From contig NZ_JANQJQ010000015.1 in the NCBI RefSeq assembly GCF_028281565.1, forward strand, positions 62,001 through 126,000: DNA of 64,000 nucleotides, read 5' to 3'. The stretch is from Seonamhaeicola sp. Its GTDB lineage: Bacteria; Bacteroidota; Bacteroidia; Flavobacteriales; Flavobacteriaceae. A model generated the notes under the pieces. The model was given only the letters and a program-made list of their open reading frames with translations. It was not told where the DNA came from and did no database searches. Below are positions 9,495-19,217 of this stretch, piece after piece. Each line of letters opens with the position of its first letter. The stretch's first letter is position 1. A program made the translations under genes and the position numbers.

Positions 9495-10001
9495 TTAAGC
9501 CTCGGGTGAGCTCGATCTTTTCTTTAGAAAAAGCTGCGTAAAATAATAAGTCCCCGATTCATCCTGAATAACCGCAATACCTATATGGGTAAAATCGCCT
9601 TCTATATTGCGTCGGTGCCCGGGGCTATTCAGCCATGCATTCATAACTACTTGAGCAGATGGCTGCCCGTACGCTACATTTTCGCCAACCTGAGACGCAT
9701 TTTCTTCATCAAAAAGGCGATCGGCCCTTTCATCAAAATCATCATGACTAATATCTCTTTGGCCTATCATATATAACGTGTGTTCGTGTGCCAATGCATT
9801 TGCCAAAGTATTAAAAGATAACGCCTGTTTCCCAATACTTTTTCTATGAGCATTGACTAGTTGCAAAATTTCATTAGCCATAGACTTCGCCTCAGCATTT
9901 TCAACAGTATCTAAGGGATCATCTTTTGAGCATGAGATATTGGCAACTATTACCATAAAACAAAGTAAGATGCAGTAGGTTTTAGAACGAACAGTTTTCA
10001 T
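9495..10001 (-). CDS. CAP-domain (SCP/PR1-like) lipoprotein
   Basis: A 168-residue lipoprotein: signal ending in ANISC with Cys25 lipidated, then one CAP domain. The cavity residues typical of bacterial CAP proteins are visible: LAHEHT, ISHDDF, GENVAYG and WLNSPGHRRNI. Bacterial CAP proteins are secreted and of unclear activity, with proposals including sterol or lipid binding and cell-envelope roles. The domain fills almost the whole mature protein. The gene is monocistronic, with 208 bases to the ALDH gene and 220 to the divergent macroglobulin gene. Confidence 0.9.
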   Translation of the reverse strand: MKTVRSKTYCILLCFMVIVANISCSKDDPLDTVENAEAKSMANEILQLVNAHRKSIGKQALSFNTLANALAHEHTLYMIGQRDISHDDFDERADRLFDEENASQVGENVAYGQPSAQVVMNAWLNSPGHRRNIEGDFTHIGIAVIQDESGTYYFTQLFLKKRSSSPEA

Positions 10002-10248
10002 AATTTAAGTGATTTGGGTATAGAAATATACGCTTCAAAATTGTTTGAGGATGTATAATTTTTAATAATTCGTTGATTTTCAATGAAAAAACGTAGTTCA
10101 TCGATACTTTGTTTGAGATATTCTGTAAAATCTTAAGACTTATTTAACGTTTTTAAAAAAACTAAAGTTCAAATCTTAAACGTAACTTTATTAGCAGGAA
10201 ACCCTTGCGGTTTCTTTATTAATGCTCACTTTAATACCCTTTTGTCTT

Positions 10249-13200
10249 ATGTCAATTAAAAACCTTTTCACCGCCGTTTTAACAATTTTAGTAATTGTTT
10301 CCTGTAAAAAGAAACCTGTTGAAACCGATAATATTTTCAAGTTTAGGGATTATATAAGTTACACTACTTCAGGTATGACTTCGGTTGCGAAACCCATTCA
10401 AATTAATTTGGCAAAAGCGGTTGACGGTTGGGACATGAACCGGGAAATTGACGACAAATTGATCACCATAAAACCGCATGTAGAAGGCAAACTGAAAGTT
10501 GGCAATAACCACACGCTAATCTTTACACCGGATGAGCATTTAGAGCCATCAACAGAATACACGGTGACGGTTAAATTATCTGAAATTTATAAAGACATTG
10601 CCAGTGAATATAAAGACTATACGTTTCAGTTTAAAACCATCACACCTAATTTTAATATTGTTACCAGCAACTTACAGTCTTATAGTAAAAACTGGCAATA
10701 TTTAGAAGGCATTCTTAAATCAGCTGACCTGATCCCGTTAGAAAAAGCAAAACTACTTATACAAGCCGAACAGGATGGCAAAGACTTGAGTATTGTTTTT
10801 AACGAAGCGAGCGAAAGCAGTAACGTTTTTGAATTTAAAATAGATAGTATTCATCGTTTAATAGAGGATAGCCGTATTGATGTATCCTGGAATGGGAAAC
10901 CGATCCGGGCTGGTAACAAAGGAGAAAACACTATTGTAATTCCGGGAATAAACAACTTCACTATCACTAAAACCGAAGTGATTCAATCACCGGAACAATA
11001 TTTGTCTATTAACTTTTCAGACCCTTTGAAAAAGCAACAAAACTTTGATGGTTTGGTGTCGCTTCAAAAAGTAAAGAGCCCCAAATATATTGTTGAAGGC
11101 CATGTCTTAAAAGTGTATCCCGATAGTAAACTGGTAGGAAATATTCAGGTTGATGTGTTTCAGGGTATTAAAAACACCGAAGGTTTCAAACTTAAAAAAC
11201 CGTACTCCGAAACTATCGCCTTTGAGGCTTTAAAACCACAGGTACGTTTAATTAATAATGGTTCCATTCTGCCAAACTCCCAAGAACTAAAGTTCAATTT
11301 TGAAGCTGTGAACTTGAGCGCCGTAGATGTTAGAATCATCAAAATTTTTGAAGATAATATCCTTCAATTTTTACAAGACAATAATCTAAATAGCAATAAT
11401 GAATACAATATAAAAAAGGTAGGACGTCGCATTGCAAAACAAACCATTCAATTACAAACGGCTGCAGAAAACACCGGAAAGTGGAAAGCCTACAGTATGG
11501 ATCTATCAAAGTTTTTTAAGGCCGATGCCGGTGCCATCTACAGAGTTGAAGTGAGTTATGACAGAACGTATTCCCTTTACGATTGCGAAGCAAATTCCAA
11601 TGTTTCAAACGATGAGGATGACTACTACGAAGAAGATTTTTATGAAGCAGATTCCGATGCCTTATCTGAAGAAGACGAAGCCTTACGTGAGGAACAATAT
11701 TGGGATGACTTATTATACCGCTACAAAAATTACAGTTATAATTGGCGCGAAGAAAAGAACCCTTGTCATGATGCCTATTATAATGCCCGTAAAATAGTAT
11801 CGCAAAACTTAATTGCTTCCAATTTGGGAGTCATTGCCAAACGCGGAAGTAACAACTCCTACTATTTTGCAATTACCAATATTTTGAGTACCGAACCTGA
11901 AGCCAATGCAACTATTTCACTTTATAATTTCCAGCAACGAAAAATGGAAACCGCTTCAACAGATAAAGATGGATTAGCCATTATTGATGCCGAAAAACAC
12001 GCCAATTTTGCCATTGTTTCAAAAGGGAATAATACTACTTATGTGCGTCTTTATGACGGTAATGCGCTATCACTAAGTAAGTTTGATGTTTCGGGTAGCA
12101 GACTGCAACGCGGACTTAAAGGTTACATTTATGGGGAGCGTGGCGTATGGCGTCCGGGCGACTCGTTGCATTTAACCTTTATGCTGAATGACAAAGCCAA
12201 CAAACTTCCAAAAGGACATCCGGTAAAAATGGAAATCACGGACCCCAACGGCAAAATGGTTTATAAAAAAATAACACGTGATCATCTAAACAACTTTTTT
12301 AAATTCACGGTTCCTACTTCAACTGAAGATAAGACCGGTAACTATAGTGCTAAAGTTTCTGTTGGAGGAGCCACCTTCAGAAAAAACCTAAAAATAGAAA
12401 CGGTAAAACCCAATCGGTTAAAAATTAAAATTGACTTTAATGACGAGGTGCTTACAGCCACCAAACCACTTACAGGTCATTTAGATGTAAAATGGTTACA
12501 CGGTGCTCCGGGAAAAAACCTGAAAGCCGAAGTAAAGGCTAAATTCTCTACATCGTATTCCGGGTTTGAAAGCTACAAAGATTATGTTTTCACAGATCCT
12601 TCAAGAACGTTTGAAACCGAAGAATTCAATGTGTTTGAAGGCCATGTAAATGAAGAAGGTTTAGCCAAAATAAATTCAAAATTAAATATCAAAAAGAATG
12701 CTCCCGGATTATTAAACGTACAATTTTTAGTGAGAGCCTTTGAAAATGGCGGCGACTTCTCTATTGATGCATTCACAAAAAAATACGCGCCTTATAAATC
12801 GTTTGTCGGATTGCACTCCCCTAAAGGAAATGCCTATGGATCCTATTTTACGGACGAAAACCAAACCTTTGACATTGTAACAGTTGATGCTTTGGGCAAA
12901 CCGATTAAACGTAATAACCTTGAAGTAAAAATCTATAAAATTGAATGGCGTTGGTGGTGGAATGCCTCTTACGATAATCTATCAAGTTATGTTTCCAGTA
13001 GTTATCACAGACCCTATTCAACCTCAAAAATAAATACGGATGCTAATGGTAAAGGAAGCTTTAAAATAAAAGTCCCGGACCACGATAGGGGCCGATATTT
13101 AATAAGAGTTGTTGATCCTGTTAGCAATCACGCCACAGGAAGAACTGCCTATTTCTACAGGAACTGGTGGCAAAACGCTGGTTCCGGTGATAAAGAAGCA

Positions 13201-15810
13201 GCTAAGATGCTCATTTTTGCCAGTGATAAAGAAACCTACAGTGTGGGCGAAACCGCTAAGGTGACATTCCAATCCGGTAATGAAGGACGCGCTTTGGTGA
13301 GCGTTGAAAATGGCACTGAAGTGTTGGATTATAAATGGATAAAAACTCAAAAAGGAGAAACTACGGTAGACATTCCGGTCACATCGGAAATGGCTCCAAA
13401 TGTGTTTATCAATATTTCATTATTACAACCGCATGCTATTACAGCCAATGATTTGCCAATCAGATTATACGGTGTTATTCCGATGATGGTTGAAGACCCT
13501 AACACCAGGTTGGAACCTCAACTTAGCATGCCCGATGTGTTACGCCCGGAACAGGAATTCAAAGTAACGGTCTCAGAAAAAAGTAAAAACCCTATGACTT
13601 ACACCATTGCCATGGTTGAAGAAGGCCTGTTGGATCTAACCCGTTTTAAAACACCTAATGCATGGCAAAGTTTTTATGCCCGGGAGGCTTTGGGTGTGAA
13701 AACCTGGGATATTTTTGATGATGTGGTAGGAGCGTATTCCGGCAGTATAGATCAAGTGTTTGCTATTGGTGGAGACGGAACTGCTACCGCCGGTAAAAAG
13801 AAAAAAGCGAATCGTTTTAAACCTGTAGTGAAGTACCTGGGCCCTTTTAATTTAAAGCAGGGAGAGCAAAAATTACATACCATAAAAATGCCCAATTATA
13901 TAGGTTCGGTTAGAACTATGGTAGTTGCCGGCGATCCTACCAAAGAAGCTTACGGCAGCACGGATAAATCGGTTCAGGTTAAAAAACCTTTAATGGTGTT
14001 AGCAACGCTTCCTCGGAAATTAAGCCCTGGAGAAAAGGTGACTTTACCGGTAACCGTTTTTGCTATGGAGCCTAAAGTAAAAAACGTTACTATCAGCTTA
14101 AAGCTAAGCAATGGTATTACGGTTGAAGGTAATGCCTCTCAATCACTGTCGTTCCCAAAACCCGATGAAAAAATGGCTTACTTCATTTTAGACGTCAGTA
14201 AAGCAAAAGGTATTAATACTGTAGAGGTGATCGCTTCAGGGAATGGCGAAAAATCAACGTATAAAGTAGCGTTGGATGTGGTAAACCCCAATCCTATTAC
14301 ATCAAAGGCTATAGACAAAACACTTACGGCTGATTCTAGTGAATCGATAGCGTTTTCAACCTTTGGTGTGACCGGTACTAATACAGCCACGGTAGAGTTT
14401 TCAACCTTACCTCCAATGGATTTTTCACGCAGATTGCAATACTTAATTCAGTATCCGCATGGCTGTGTGGAACAAACAACATCAAGTGTGTTTCCTCAGT
14501 TATTCCTAAGTGATATTTTCGATGTAACAGCTGATAAAAAACAAGCCATTCAAGACCACGTAAAAAATGCCATTAAACGCCTTGGGCATTTCCAAAGACC
14601 ACATGGAGGCCTAAGTTATTGGATGGGTGAAAACAGTGCTAATGATTGGGGCACAAGTTATGCAGGACATTTCATGATTGAAGCCGAAAAAAAGGGGTAC
14701 GTATTACCGCTTACATTTAAAAGCAATTGGATTAAATATCAAAAGCAGGCTGCCAGGGATTGGAGACCAAGCTACAGACGTTATAACTCGGATTTAGCTC
14801 AAGCATATAGGTTGTACACTTTAGCATTAGCCGGAAGTCCGGATCTGGCATCTATGAATCGCTTACGTGAATTTTCAGAATTGTCCAACGAAGCTAAATG
14901 GCGATTAGCTGCTGCTTACGCACTCGTAGGCCAAAAAGAAGCCAGTGAAAGCATTTCTAAATCGGCTAACGTCAATTTCGTTCCAAACAGGTATAATTAT
15001 TACACCTATGGTTCGGCTGACAGAAACAGGGCCATGGCTTTAGAAACTATGGTACTTACCAAAAATGAAAAAACCAGAGAACTGGCAGAATCTATAGCCA
15101 AAGATCTATCCGGCAACCGTTGGATGAGCACGCAAACCACAGCGTACAGCTTATTGGCTATGGCAAAAATGGTGGATGCCAATGGTGGAAAAGCAATGAA
15201 ACTCAGTTATGCTTTAAATGGAAAAACTCAAACAATTGAAACCACAAATGCAGTTGCCCAACGTGAATTAAAAATAGTTGATGGCACCAATAAAATGTCT
15301 TTTACTAATAAAAATAACAACGTTGTTTATGTTAGAATTCTGAACTCTGGGAAACTACCATTAGGACAAGAAACCACCGAACAACGCGGATTAAGCATTA
15401 GCTATTCTTATAAAGATCTACAAGGTAACAGAGTCGATGTTTCCGAGTTAAAACAAGGGCAGGATTTTATTGCCACCGTGGAAGTGAGCAACCTCAAAAA
15501 CAGCCCCGTTAAGGATGTGGCTTTAACACAACTATTCCCTTCGGGTTGGAACATTGTAAATACCCGGTTTACAGATTTTGGAAATACAACCTCTAGTCAG
15601 GCGCGCTATACAGACATAAGAGACGACCGTGTGAATTTCTACTTTGATCTAAGCAGAAATGGAAACACCAATAGCACCAAAACGTTTTCGGTAATGCTAA
15701 ATGCTTCCTATTTAGGACGCTATTATTTGCCGGGAATTCAGGCGGAAGCTATGTATGATAATGACTTTTTAGTGAGAACTAAAGGGGCATGGATTAATGT
15801 AATTAAATAA
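10249..15810 (+). CDS. Bacterial alpha-2-macroglobulin family lipoprotein with thioester motif
   Basis: A 1,853-residue periplasmic protease-trap homologue. I start at ATG 10249 (nine codons after an in-frame ATG at 10222) because this gives a standard signal ending in VIVSC with Cys19 lipidated. The order is: MG1-like domains, an acidic tyrosine-rich insert (about 449-490), MG2 (GYIYGERGVWRPGDSLHL near 630), the A2M bait region (about residues 950-1100), and the thioester domain with HGCVEQTTS, where Cys1406 and Gln1409 would form the reactive thioester. The 3' neighbours are an SH3-like gene and pbpC; A2M-PBP1C pairing is known in many bacteria and fits defence of the envelope against proteases coupled to peptidoglycan repair. 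Confidence 0.95.
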   Translation: MSIKNLFTAVLTILVIVSCKKKPVETDNIFKFRDYISYTTSGMTSVAKPIQINLAKAVDGWDMNREIDDKLITIKPHVEGKLKVGNNHTLIFTPDEHLEPSTEYTVTVKLSEIYKDIASEYKDYTFQFKTITPNFNIVTSNLQSYSKNWQYLEGILKSADLIPLEKAKLLIQAEQDGKDLSIVFNEASESSNVFEFKIDSIHRLIEDSRIDVSWNGKPIRAGNKGENTIVIPGINNFTITKTEVIQSPEQYLSINFSDPLKKQQNFDGLVSLQKVKSPKYIVEGHVLKVYPDSKLVGNIQVDVFQGIKNTEGFKLKKPYSETIAFEALKPQVRLINNGSILPNSQELKFNFEAVNLSAVDVRIIKIFEDNILQFLQDNNLNSNNEYNIKKVGRRIAKQTIQLQTAAENTGKWKAYSMDLSKFFKADAGAIYRVEVSYDRTYSLYDCEANSNVSNDEDDYYEEDFYEADSDALSEEDEALREEQYWDDLLYRYKNYSYNWREEKNPCHDAYYNARKIVSQNLIASNLGVIAKRGSNNSYYFAITNILSTEPEANATISLYNFQQRKMETASTDKDGLAIIDAEKHANFAIVSKGNNTTYVRLYDGNALSLSKFDVSGSRLQRGLKGYIYGERGVWRPGDSLHLTFMLNDKANKLPKGHPVKMEITDPNGKMVYKKITRDHLNNFFKFTVPTSTEDKTGNYSAKVSVGGATFRKNLKIETVKPNRLKIKIDFNDEVLTATKPLTGHLDVKWLHGAPGKNLKAEVKAKFSTSYSGFESYKDYVFTDPSRTFETEEFNVFEGHVNEEGLAKINSKLNIKKNAPGLLNVQFLVRAFENGGDFSIDAFTKKYAPYKSFVGLHSPKGNAYGSYFTDENQTFDIVTVDALGKPIKRNNLEVKIYKIEWRWWWNASYDNLSSYVSSSYHRPYSTSKINTDANGKGSFKIKVPDHDRGRYLIRVVDPVSNHATGRTAYFYRNWWQNAGSGDKEAAKMLIFASDKETYSVGETAKVTFQSGNEGRALVSVENGTEVLDYKWIKTQKGETTVDIPVTSEMAPNVFINISLLQPHAITANDLPIRLYGVIPMMVEDPNTRLEPQLSMPDVLRPEQEFKVTVSEKSKNPMTYTIAMVEEGLLDLTRFKTPNAWQSFYAREALGVKTWDIFDDVVGAYSGSIDQVFAIGGDGTATAGKKKKANRFKPVVKYLGPFNLKQGEQKLHTIKMPNYIGSVRTMVVAGDPTKEAYGSTDKSVQVKKPLMVLATLPRKLSPGEKVTLPVTVFAMEPKVKNVTISLKLSNGITVEGNASQSLSFPKPDEKMAYFILDVSKAKGINTVEVIASGNGEKSTYKVALDVVNPNPITSKAIDKTLTADSSESIAFSTFGVTGTNTATVEFSTLPPMDFSRRLQYLIQYPHGCVEQTTSSVFPQLFLSDIFDVTADKKQAIQDHVKNAIKRLGHFQRPHGGLSYWMGENSANDWGTSYAGHFMIEAEKKGYVLPLTFKSNWIKYQKQAARDWRPSYRRYNSDLAQAYRLYTLALAGSPDLASMNRLREFSELSNEAKWRLAAAYALVGQKEASESISKSANVNFVPNRYNYYTYGSADRNRAMALETMVLTKNEKTRELAESIAKDLSGNRWMSTQTTAYSLLAMAKMVDANGGKAMKLSYALNGKTQTIETTNAVAQRELKIVDGTNKMSFTNKNNNVVYVRILNSGKLPLGQETTEQRGLSISYSYKDLQGNRVDVSELKQGQDFIATVEVSNLKNSPVKDVALTQLFPSGWNIVNTRFTDFGNTTSSQARYTDIRDDRVNFYFDLSRNGNTNSTKTFSVMLNASYLGRYYLPGIQAEAMYDNDFLVRTKGAWINVIK

Positions 15811-15849
15811 TATTGAACGTCCTTCATAAGTAATAAACAAGCTTGTCAA

Positions 15850-15925
15850 CCTGAACTTGTTTCAGGTTCTCATTAAAGTTATGTCAAACTTAATGGATAA
15901 TGAGATTCCGAAATAAATTCGGAAT
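15850..15925. repeat. REP-like double palindrome, copy A
   Basis: Two inverted repeats in the spacer after the macroglobulin gene: CCTGAA/TTCAGG at 15850-15866 and ATTCCGAA/TTCGGAAT at 15905-15925. Between them is TTCTCATTAAAGTTAT, which resembles the linker of the element at 33900-33957. It looks like a dispersed intergenic repeat rather than a terminator, as no T run follows. Confidence 0.6.
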
Positions 15926-15978
15926 GACATAAAAATTATTTCTCAAAATGGGCATTCGCAAAAAAACTTTAAAAAAAA

Positions 15979-16848
15979 ATGACAAAATATATTTATATAG
16001 TGGCTCTATTGATGGTATTCAATATAGCCAAAGCACAGGAAATCAGATACGTAAACGCCGATAATGGCCTGTTTTTAAGAGATAAACCCAGCCAGGATTC
16101 CAAACGCCTTGACAAACTGGTCTATGGAACTCAACTGGAGATAACACAACGCACTAATTTAAAACTCGATGTTCAGGATAATAATGAAATAATCTCAGGT
16201 GAATGGGTAAAAGTGTCTTGTACTGATGACATTCACAATAACCGATCCGGTTATGTTTTTAATGGTTTCCTAACAGAGGAAAAAATTAAGAAACGGTTTA
16301 GTATTGACTTTGAAGATTTCACTATGGAAATTGATAATTTGAGTGCAGAAATCATCGGTGATTCGCAAATCACAACACAGGCTTCTAATAATCTTGATGC
16401 CATTGTTGAATTAGGCGAAACTGTTGAAAACAAAACACTACGAATTAGGCATCATTCAAAATATAAAAAGATTGAAGTATTCCAAAGACACGAAAATAGT
16501 ATTACCATTATGAATGATGGCCCACATTGTGACCTTACTGAATGGGAACACTACTATTCTGCCTGGGAGCCTTTAAAAACTATCGGAAAAAGTAATGTGT
16601 TCACAACAATTACCTATAAACCCAAAGCCTGGAATAAATTTATTAAGGTAGATATAGACGACTTTAAAAAGGCCGTAAAAGAACATTGTGGTGAAGCGTG
16701 GTACAATTTAGTTAAAGATGCCAAAGCTGTCAACAAGGGAGCATCAAGTGTATCGATCAGTAAAATATACTTTAAAGTGATTTTTACGACCATGCACGAT
16801 GAAAAATTAGAGAAGATCATTGCTTTTGATATTCCTCTAGGATGTTAA
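15979..16848 (+). CDS. Secreted protein with N-terminal SH3-like domain
   Basis: A 289-residue exported protein: signal peptide ending near IAKAQ (about residue 20), then a bacterial SH3-like segment (YVNADNGLFLRDKPSQDSKRL to GYVFNGFL, about 24-98). The rest, about 190 residues, has no motif I know; it carries mixed beta-type sequence and ends in a CxxxH-free acidic tail. It lies between the macroglobulin gene and pbpC, 11 bases before pbpC, so it is likely co-transcribed with it. SH3-like domains in such proteins often bind cell-wall peptides, which would fit a role beside PBP1C, but that is inference. Confidence 0.75.
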   Translation: MTKYIYIVALLMVFNIAKAQEIRYVNADNGLFLRDKPSQDSKRLDKLVYGTQLEITQRTNLKLDVQDNNEIISGEWVKVSCTDDIHNNRSGYVFNGFLTEEKIKKRFSIDFEDFTMEIDNLSAEIIGDSQITTQASNNLDAIVELGETVENKTLRIRHHSKYKKIEVFQRHENSITIMNDGPHCDLTEWEHYYSAWEPLKTIGKSNVFTTITYKPKAWNKFIKVDIDDFKKAVKEHCGEAWYNLVKDAKAVNKGASSVSISKIYFKVIFTTMHDEKLEKIIAFDIPLGC

Positions 16849-16859
16849 TTTGATTATAT

Positions 16860-19217
16860 GTGAAGGTGGGCAAAGTAATAGGCTACATAAAAAAGCACAG
16901 AGTTAGGGTTACAGTATTATTACTGATACTAATGGCCTATTACTTTTGTTTACCCAAACAACTTTTTAAAGATGCTACGGCAACGGTAATCACAAGTTCG
17001 GATAATGAACTCATCGGTGCTAAAATTGCTGAAGACGGTCAATGGCGGTTTCCTCATAATGATAGTATCCCTGAAAAATTCAAAACCTGTATCATTCAGT
17101 TTGAAGACGAATATTTTTATAAACATCCGGGGTTCAATCCCATCTCCATTTTTAAAGCTTTAAGAGAAAATATAAAATCAGGAAATGTTAAACGGGGCGG
17201 AAGTACCATTACGCAACAAGTTATTCGTTTATCCAGAAAAGGGAAGTCAAGAACTTATTTTGAAAAAATAAAAGAGCTTGTTTTGGCTACCCGTTTAGAA
17301 CTTCGGGATTCAAAAGAAAAAATATTGGCCTATTATAGTAGTAATGCTCCTTTTGGAGGTAATGTAGTTGGATTGGATGCTGCTTCATGGCGCTATTTTA
17401 ACAGAGAGGCGAACAATCTGTCATGGGCAGAAAGCGCCACCTTAGCAGTTCTGCCAAATGCCCCAAGTTTAATCTATCCGGGAAAGAATGAAAAACACTT
17501 ATTGAATAAACGCAACAGGTTACTAAAAAAATTACTGGAAAATGCTATAATCGATTCGCTTACATACCGGTTATCCATTGCAGAAAAACTTCCTGAAAAG
17601 CCATACCCGTTGCCTCAAATAGCGCCACATTTGTTGCAAAAATTGTCCAAAACACACCAGGGACAATCTATTAAAACCACCATCAACGCTTCACTACAAA
17701 CTCAGATCAATAGGGTTATTAAACAGCATTATAATGTTTTAAGTCAGAACGAAATTCATAATGCTGCGGTGTTAGTTTTAGATGTTAAAACCAGGCAGGT
17801 TTTAGCTTATATAGGTAACACGCCAACAGGTAAAGCCCATCAAAAGGATGTAGATATCATTGATAAACCCCGAAGCACCGGAAGTATTTTAAAACCTTTT
17901 TTATATGCCGCTATGTTAGATACAGGTGATATATTACCTAATACTTTAGTGGCCGATGTTCCCAGTCAATTTGGAAGCTATAATCCTGAAAATTTTAATA
18001 AGACCTATGACGGTGCTATTCCGGCCAGCAAGGCTTTATCGCGTTCTTTAAATGTCCCTTCGGTCAGGATGTTACAAGCATTTGGACTGGATAGGTTTCA
18101 TCATTATTTAAAAGCATTACAGTTAAAAGACTTAAAATACAATGCCAATCATTATGGATTATCATTAATTCTGGGAGGAGCCGAAAGTAATTTATGGGAT
18201 CTATGTAAAAGTTATGCGGCATTTTCTTCAACTATAAATCATTTTTCTGAAACTTCGAGCGAATACTATGCCAAGGAATTTTGCGAACCAACGTTATTAC
18301 TTTCTGAAAAAGTTGACTTTGGAACTTTGCAACCTGAAAAAACACTTTTTGATGCGGCTTCTATCTATCTGACTTTCGAGAGTTTAAAAAAAGTCAACAG
18401 GCCGGAAGGTGATGAAAATTGGGAGTTTTTTGATAACTCAAAACAAATAGCCTGGAAAACAGGCACCAGTTTTGGTTTTAGAGATGCCTGGGCCATTGGG
18501 ACCACCAAAGATTATGTGGTGGGCGTTTGGGTAGGCAATGCTGACGGTGAAGGCAGACCGGGGTTAGTAGGTGTGCAAACGGCTGCTCCTATCCTTTTTG
18601 AAGTGTTTGATCTGTTACCAAAAAGTGACTGGTTTTCAAAACCTTTTGATGCCATGCAAGAGGTAACTATTTGTAAACAAAGCGGGCACAGGGCATCATC
18701 AAATTGTAATGACACAAAAGACACATTTATTCAAATAAGTGGTCTGAAAACCCAACCTTGTCCGTATCATGTTTTAATTCATGTTGATAACAATGAAACC
18801 TACCAGGTAAATACTTCCTGTGAAGATGTCAATAATATTAAACACAGATCCTGGTTTGTACTGCCTCCGCTTATGGCCTATTATTACAAAACTAAAAATC
18901 CGTTTTATAAGCCTTTACCAAAATTCAGAAATGACTGTTTAGGTGACCATATCGTCTCCATGGAATTTATTTATCCTAAGGAAAATAACAGTATCTTTTT
19001 ACCTAAAGATTTTAACGGAAACACCAATGAAATGATTTTAAAAATAGCACATTCAAAACCTGAAAGCACCTTGTTTTGGTATATTGATGACACTTTTATT
19101 GGCAATACCAAAGACACTCACGAATTGGCTGTTTTGCCTGAACAAGGTAAACATACACTTACAGTTGTAGATGAATTTGGGAATGAAGCGAAGCGGTATT
19201 TTGAAATTTCAAATTAA
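16860..19217 (+). CDS. pbpC: Penicillin-binding protein 1C (bifunctional transglycosylase/transpeptidase)
   Basis: A 785-residue inner-membrane peptidoglycan synthase. After one transmembrane helix (about 15-32), the GT51 glycosyltransferase domain shows FEDEYFYKHPGF and RGGSTITQQV. The transpeptidase domain has the SxxK motif in STGSILKPF (Ser342), SRSLN as the SxN motif and KTGTSFGFRD (Lys533). The C-terminal 90 residues match the BiPBP_C domain specific to PBP1C. The start is GTG at 16860; an in-frame TGA six bases upstream excludes an earlier start. It overlaps the convergent T9SS gene by four bases. Pairing with the macroglobulin gene is the usual arrangement. Confidence 0.95.
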   Translation: MKVGKVIGYIKKHRVRVTVLLLILMAYYFCLPKQLFKDATATVITSSDNELIGAKIAEDGQWRFPHNDSIPEKFKTCIIQFEDEYFYKHPGFNPISIFKALRENIKSGNVKRGGSTITQQVIRLSRKGKSRTYFEKIKELVLATRLELRDSKEKILAYYSSNAPFGGNVVGLDAASWRYFNREANNLSWAESATLAVLPNAPSLIYPGKNEKHLLNKRNRLLKKLLENAIIDSLTYRLSIAEKLPEKPYPLPQIAPHLLQKLSKTHQGQSIKTTINASLQTQINRVIKQHYNVLSQNEIHNAAVLVLDVKTRQVLAYIGNTPTGKAHQKDVDIIDKPRSTGSILKPFLYAAMLDTGDILPNTLVADVPSQFGSYNPENFNKTYDGAIPASKALSRSLNVPSVRMLQAFGLDRFHHYLKALQLKDLKYNANHYGLSLILGGAESNLWDLCKSYAAFSSTINHFSETSSEYYAKEFCEPTLLLSEKVDFGTLQPEKTLFDAASIYLTFESLKKVNRPEGDENWEFFDNSKQIAWKTGTSFGFRDAWAIGTTKDYVVGVWVGNADGEGRPGLVGVQTAAPILFEVFDLLPKSDWFSKPFDAMQEVTICKQSGHRASSNCNDTKDTFIQISGLKTQPCPYHVLIHVDNNETYQVNTSCEDVNNIKHRSWFVLPPLMAYYYKTKNPFYKPLPKFRNDCLGDHIVSMEFIYPKENNSIFLPKDFNGNTNEMILKIAHSKPESTLFWYIDDTFIGNTKDTHELAVLPEQGKHTLTVVDEFGNEAKRYFEISN

